A DNA stretch of 64,000 bases from Magnolia sinica (Eukaryota > Streptophyta > Magnoliopsida > Magnoliales > Magnoliaceae), in contig NC_080581.1 in the NCBI RefSeq assembly GCF_029962835.1, forward strand, positions 25,620,001-25,684,000, given 5' to 3'. The notes under the pieces were generated by a model that saw nothing but the letters and a program-made list of their open reading frames with translations, was not told the origin of the DNA and made no database searches. Position numbers and translations under genes: made by a program. This document shows, piece by piece, positions 59,756 to 64,000 of this stretch. Within the stretch, counting starts at the first letter, position 1. Each line of letters opens with the position of its first letter.

Positions 59756-60209
59756 TAGAGATATTAAAAAGATAAGAGGGGAGGGTAAGATGGGAATTAC
59801 TTAAAAAAATTTAAGAACAAACTTATAAAAAAAAATAACAAAAAAATGTTTACTAAAAGAATAAATTTACCCATCACTTATTTAAAAGAATTTTTTAATA
59901 TTTACTAAAAGAATAAATTTTAAAATTAAAGTTTCATCGAACAATCTATTTCAAACAGAAGAGTCTTTTTTTTTTCTTTTTTTTTTAAATAATAATAAGC
60001 AAATAAGATCTTATTAGTACAGATATCAAACGAGCCCTTAAGGGATGCAATGTTAATTGTGAAAAAGTCTGTCTTACACCTTGTTGACCCAATATATTAT
60101 TGTTTGACCCCTTCCCATGTTTTATATTTGCCAAATGACGGTATTGCAATCCATTTCTTTCCCATTTTATTCGGTTCATTAATTCCATGAATCGTCACTT
60201 CATGTAAAT
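59756..60209. other. Unassigned sequence right of the minisatellite
   Basis: AT-rich with poly-A/T. It holds AATAAATTT-type motifs and the sequence CGAGCCC at 60031-60037, whose reverse complement loosely matches the left flank of the array near 30668. Confidence 0.35.
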
Positions 60210-60315
60210 TCATGAGGATAGGTAGGGTCCACCATGAAGTTGTGGCTTATCCACACAATCCATCCATTTTATCAGATCATCTTAGGGCACGAGGTCAAAA
60301 TTGAAGCATATCCAA
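60210..60315. mobile_element. Fold-back MITE fragment H
   Basis: Only the left arm is present: TAGGGTCCACCATGAAGTTG, ATCCACACAATCCATCCATT, GAAGCATATCCAAAG. No right arm follows. Confidence 0.5.
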
Positions 60316-60472
60316 AGTTACAGATTTTAAAAAGAATATTTATTATGGTTTCTTGCTTCCTCTTATATATGTATATGAATGATGAGGTCATCCAAGCTCA
60401 TGTCCTTTCTCTTATACTTTAGAGAATTTTTATTATCTGTTCAAGATAATGAAAGTTTCTTAATTATTATAA

Positions 60473-60895
60473 TAGCTTAGAAAGCCTCATCAATCATCAT
60501 ACCTTCAGATGATATTTTATGAGCAATCTTTCGTACATCATATACCTGATATATCACGGACTTATCATCCGACATTCTAAAATTAATATAATGACTAGCT
60601 ACATATTTTTTTGTTCTAGCATGCTTTGCCTGAATTTCTTTTCAAGATGCTCCCACAGCTCTTTGGTAGTGGATTAATGACAATAGATATCATAGTTTTC
60701 ATTTGTTATAACATAGATAATATGATTTTTGTACAGATAGTCACCGTTCTTACATTTTGATTGATTAAAAACTGTTGTTGGTTCATTTTCCTCAAAGGAT
60801 GGGGTAGATTCTTTGGTAACGTAAATTAGCTTGAGGGTAGTGAGATAGAACTCCATTTTCTGCTATCATTTCTTAAAGTTCTTCCAATAAAAAAA
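60473..60895 (-). pseudogene. Copia Gag (UBN2-type) remnant
   Basis: The minus strand reads MEFYLTTLKLIYVTKESTP, YLYKNHIIYVITNENYDIYC, then after a stop STTKELWEHLEKKFRQSML and an ILECRMIS-type stretch. These match the order in Gag of plant Copia elements (W..L..TL..., YN...A.ELW..L...). Frame broken; no LTR assigned, although 61030-61330 could be leader sequence. Confidence 0.6.
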
Positions 60896-61990
60896 TTTTG
60901 ATTCTAGAATTCTTAAACACAGTAGCAATAGTTTTGATATTTTTGAGAGAGAAATCTGTCTTTAAATTATTGATTATAATATACCAAGATATAGTAGAAA
61001 ATTCAAAATTAAAAAATAATAACTAATAAAATAAGAATCTTGAGAGCTGGGGCATGTTACCGTTGTTGTCTTAAAGACAATTTTTCCTCACAGGAAGACG
61101 ATCCCTGATGTACTCGGCTCCAATAAGTATGCTTCTGGGATACAACAGTTCTCCTCTAAGATTAGCAGCTTTGATTAGGTGCACTCATGATCTTAGCCAC
61201 ACAAACCCAAGATTGCTCGTACTCATTTGTCCAAACAGAATTTGTAAAAAAAAGCATAGAGAAAAACCAGAGAGAATGAAGAATTTTTTAATGGATTTGT
61301 AATCAAGAGGAGATGTCTTTATAAAGGAAAAATAGGTAGTCATTTGAGCTTGAGATGCATGCGAGCAACGTAATAATTGTATGTTCTCTCATTAATTATA
61401 AGGTAGGTGCAAGATAACTCTGTCTTCATGTCCATGAGTAAGAAAAAAAATATGCGTAGAAAAAGAAAGAAAGAAAGTGTCGATTAAAGACACATCATAC
61501 CGTGCCAAGCTATGACCCCGACCGCGGCCCCCGTAGTTGTGTGAGGTTACTCCCATGGCATACCCTTGTTTTCGAATACAAAGAATTAGTGAGAGGTTTT
61601 AATATAAAAACTTAATTTTGTTAACAGCTTTTTAATATTAGACGAAATTAAACACAGTTAAGGTAAGTGGGTTGATAAAGACAAAATTTAATTTTTTCTG
61701 GAATTTTCAAATATTCCTTTTTAACCATTTTAATCTAACAATATGACAGTGCAAATATTTGATCTAATATGTTTTAACGGCCAGTATCTATTAGATAGAT
61801 CCACCCATCAAATTTCAATTTCCCATTTTAATCAAATGGCTGGGACTATCCCATCAAAGTTTTATTTGGACCATTTTACCATCCAAAGTAGAGAAAACAA
61901 TTTTTATGGCATCAATTGTTCCATTTATAGGGTGGAGATCGATGGGGGCATACTTTTCAAACAGAAAGAGACAGGGCATTGATTCTGTCC
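60896..61990. other. Unassigned sequence
   Basis: Includes GAGAGCTGGGGCATG and GAAAGAAAGAAAGTGTCG simple-repeat pieces. Possibly the leader or LTR of the Copia element whose Gag remnant lies to the left. 62381-62924 is also unassigned. Confidence 0.35.
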
Positions 61991-62380
61991 GTAGACTTAT
62001 TTTTTCAGTGTGTAAGGAGAAGACAACGCATCGTGTTTTTCATTTTTCATTTTCTTTATCTTTTTTCTTTTTTTGTAAATTCTTTTTTGACTTGACTTCT
62101 TTTCCTATAGGATGAACATGGGGGTAGACTTATTTTTTCAGTGTGCAAGGAGAAGACAACGCATCGTGTTTTTCATTTTTCATTTTATTTATCGTTCTTT
62201 CTTTTTTGACTTGACTTCTTTTCCTATAGGATGAAGATGGGGGTAGACTTATTTTTTCAGTGTGTAAGGAGAAGACAATGCATCGTGTTTTTCATTTTTC
62301 ATTTTTCATTTTCTTTATCGTTTTTTTTTTTCTTAATTCTTTTTTGACTTAACTTCTTTTCGCATGGGATGAAGATGGGG
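61991..62380. repeat. Three-copy tandem repeat, 120-137 bp unit
   Basis: Copies 61991-62123, 62124-62243 and 62244-62380. Each begins GTAGACTTATTTTTTCAGTG, includes AAGGAGAAGACAAYGCATCG and ends with GGATGAASATGGG. Differences lie mainly in the T-rich middle. Very similar copies imply recent expansion. No gene. Confidence 0.88.
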
Positions 62381-62924
62381 CAACTACATGGATGTCATGC
62401 CCGCTATGCGCAACTGAATTCCGGCCATGATTGTCAGCCACCATTTTTACTGTCAGATCTAGGATGGAGGCTTGTCCTCCTAAATGTGTGGTTGATTTAA
62501 ACAGGCCATTGGTTTCCCTGTTTCTGCTTTTATTAGGTGGTTGCATCAATCTCAGTGCAAAGATATTTACATGTCTATTCAATTGTACAATCTGTAGTCC
62601 AACAGTTTATTGAAAACATTAATGGAAAAACATGTAGTAGAATATTTTTATTAGTAAGATATAGGTATAGATGTTGAATCGGTGGAATGATTAAAGCTGG
62701 CAATGGGTTAAGCCTGGGCTAGGAAAAATCGATATTTTGCGTAGGCCTGAGCCAACTGCAGCTCATTGCCGTCCGTGTGGTGACGATTTACCTGAAGGCT
62801 AGTTTTGGTGCTACAATATATTTCTTATGATGCATGGCAGGTGTTTAATCGACCCGATACTGTTGTGATGTTTGGGGCTGGTTCCTACCTTATGCTTTAT
62901 ATTGGTGTGATCCTTGTTGTGTCA

Positions 62925-63365
62925 GGCGCTGTAAGGTCCACCTTGATGTATGTATTTTGCATCAACACCATCCATCCATTTTTCCAGCTCATTTTAGTGA
63001 ATGAGCTCAAAATTGAAGCAGATCCAAAGCTCACCACAGGAAATGATGGAGATTGAACACACCACCATTAAAAACTTCTTGGCAGCCACAAAAGTTTTAG
63101 ATCAAGATGATATTTGTCTTTCCCTTCATCCATGTGTATGCGATAGTATGAACAGGTTGGATGGCAAATGAGCAAGAGCATCACGATCGGTCATAGGAAG
63201 GTATGAATGGTTGGTGTCATAATTCCCACTGTTTATTGTCGTGTGGTTCATTTAAGCTTTTGGATTGCCTTTTTTTTTTTTTTTGGCTCCTGCCCTGAAA
63301 TGAACAGGTAAAAATGATTGATGGAATTGATATAAAATACATACATCAGTGGGTTTCACAATGGG
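62925..63365. mobile_element. Fold-back MITE copy I
   Basis: One of the best-preserved internal sequences of the family: AAGGTCCACCTTGATGTATG, CATCCATCCATTTTTCCAGC, AAGCAGATCCAAAGCTCACC, AACAGGTTGGATGGCAAATG, and ACATACATCAGTGGGTTTCA closing. A poly-T run interrupts the right arm near 63272-63286. Confidence 0.7.
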
Positions 63366-63407
63366 TTGGTGTCATAATTCCCACTGTTTACGTAATGAAC
63401 CTATAAG

Positions 63408-63922
63408 GAAAGTGGATTGCCTACTGAGTAAACACTGTCGGGTTCAACGTGATTTATATATTTTATCCACTCTGTTCATCCATTTTAACAGATAATTTTA
63501 TGGCTTGAGACTAAAGATGAAGTATATCGAAATCTCAAGTGGAGTACTACACCGCAGGAAAGAGTGTGAATTGAAATTCCACCGTTGAAAAATTTTCATG
63601 GGCCACAGAAGTTTTAGATCAAGATGTTATTTGTTTTTTCCCTTCATCCATATCTATGTGATCTTATTAACAGGTTGGATGACAAATAAAAATCACTTTG
63701 AGCCCTAGAAAGTTTTTAATGGTGGAAGTCATTATTCCCACTGTTTCCTGTGGTGTGGTCCACTGGAGCCATGGATATGCTTCAATTTTTGGCTTAACCA
63801 CTAAAATGGGCTGGAGAAATGATGGACAGTGTAAATAAACTATATACATTAACAGTGGGCCCAACTGAGTTTACTCAGTATGAGAAAAGCCTACTGAGTA
63901 ACTCAGTAGGCAATCCGATTTC
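63408..63922. mobile_element. Fold-back MITE copy J with 9-bp TSD
   Basis: Terminal arms GGATTGCCTACTGAGT (63414-) and its reverse complement ACTCAGTAGGCAATCC (63901-63916), extended outward by imperfect bases. Flanks ACCTATAAG (63399-63407) and ACTTCTAAG (63923-63931) agree at 7 of 9 positions, consistent with an old MULE-type duplication. The interior matches copies A, C and I. Confidence 0.7.
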
Positions 63923-64000
63923 ACTTCTAAGAGCCGTGGGGTCCGAAGCAACAGGTGGATCTGAATTTCTTCCTACCTCCATGAGGGTATTTTGAGATGT

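Overview
This is plant nuclear DNA, AT-rich and packed with repeats. It carries one recognisable host gene, split by introns, among many transposable elements that can be dated relative to each other. Many copies of a GTGGGGCCCAC-containing fold-back MITE, the SIP1-type aquaporin gene, and SIRE- and Athila/Tat-like LTR elements mark it as a flowering plant. My guess at a magnoliid lineage is an inference from the character of the repeats and is not proven here.

Layout. (1) 1-12,000: an 11.3-kb PIF/Harbinger DNA transposon (659-11996, TSD TTA) holding a decayed DDE transposase, a decayed Myb/SANT-like partner and a viroplasmin/RNase H1 N-terminal-like exon, all on the minus strand, plus a long AT-rich part full of degenerate short repeats. 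A fold-back MITE lies before it, and others lie within it. (2) 12,168-12,475: a MULE-type MITE with a perfect 9-bp TSD, ending about 120 bp before the start codon of the host gene. (3) 12,594-25,278: a three-exon SIP1 aquaporin gene (104+91+48 = 243 codons) on the plus strand. Its second intron is 10.6 kb and holds duplications, a hAT-like element, an RTE-type LINE remnant, a MULE MITE and a Copia remnant. (4) 25,279-30,900: microsatellites, a SINE-like unit, a Tourist-like MITE and a decayed organelle-type 23S rRNA fragment. (5) 30,900-59,760: a roughly 35-bp minisatellite broken by two independent LTR insertions. The first is a Del/Tekay-like solo LTR (31479-47014), itself split by a 12.3-kb Athila/Tat-type Ty3 element (31702-43965, TSD CATCT). 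The second is an Athila-like solo LTR (47420-59588, TSD GTGGG), itself split by a 10.8-kb SIRE-type Copia element (47945-58776, TSD AAACT). (6) 59,760-64,000: a Copia gag remnant, a three-copy tandem repeat and more fold-back MITEs.

The only gene likely to serve the host is SIP1, a small basic intrinsic protein, which in other plants is an ER-membrane water channel. Its reading frame is intact and the splice sites are canonical, but the second NPA box reads NPV. All the transposon reading frames that I could follow carry stops or frameshifts. No tRNA gene, CRISPR array or complete organelle gene was seen.
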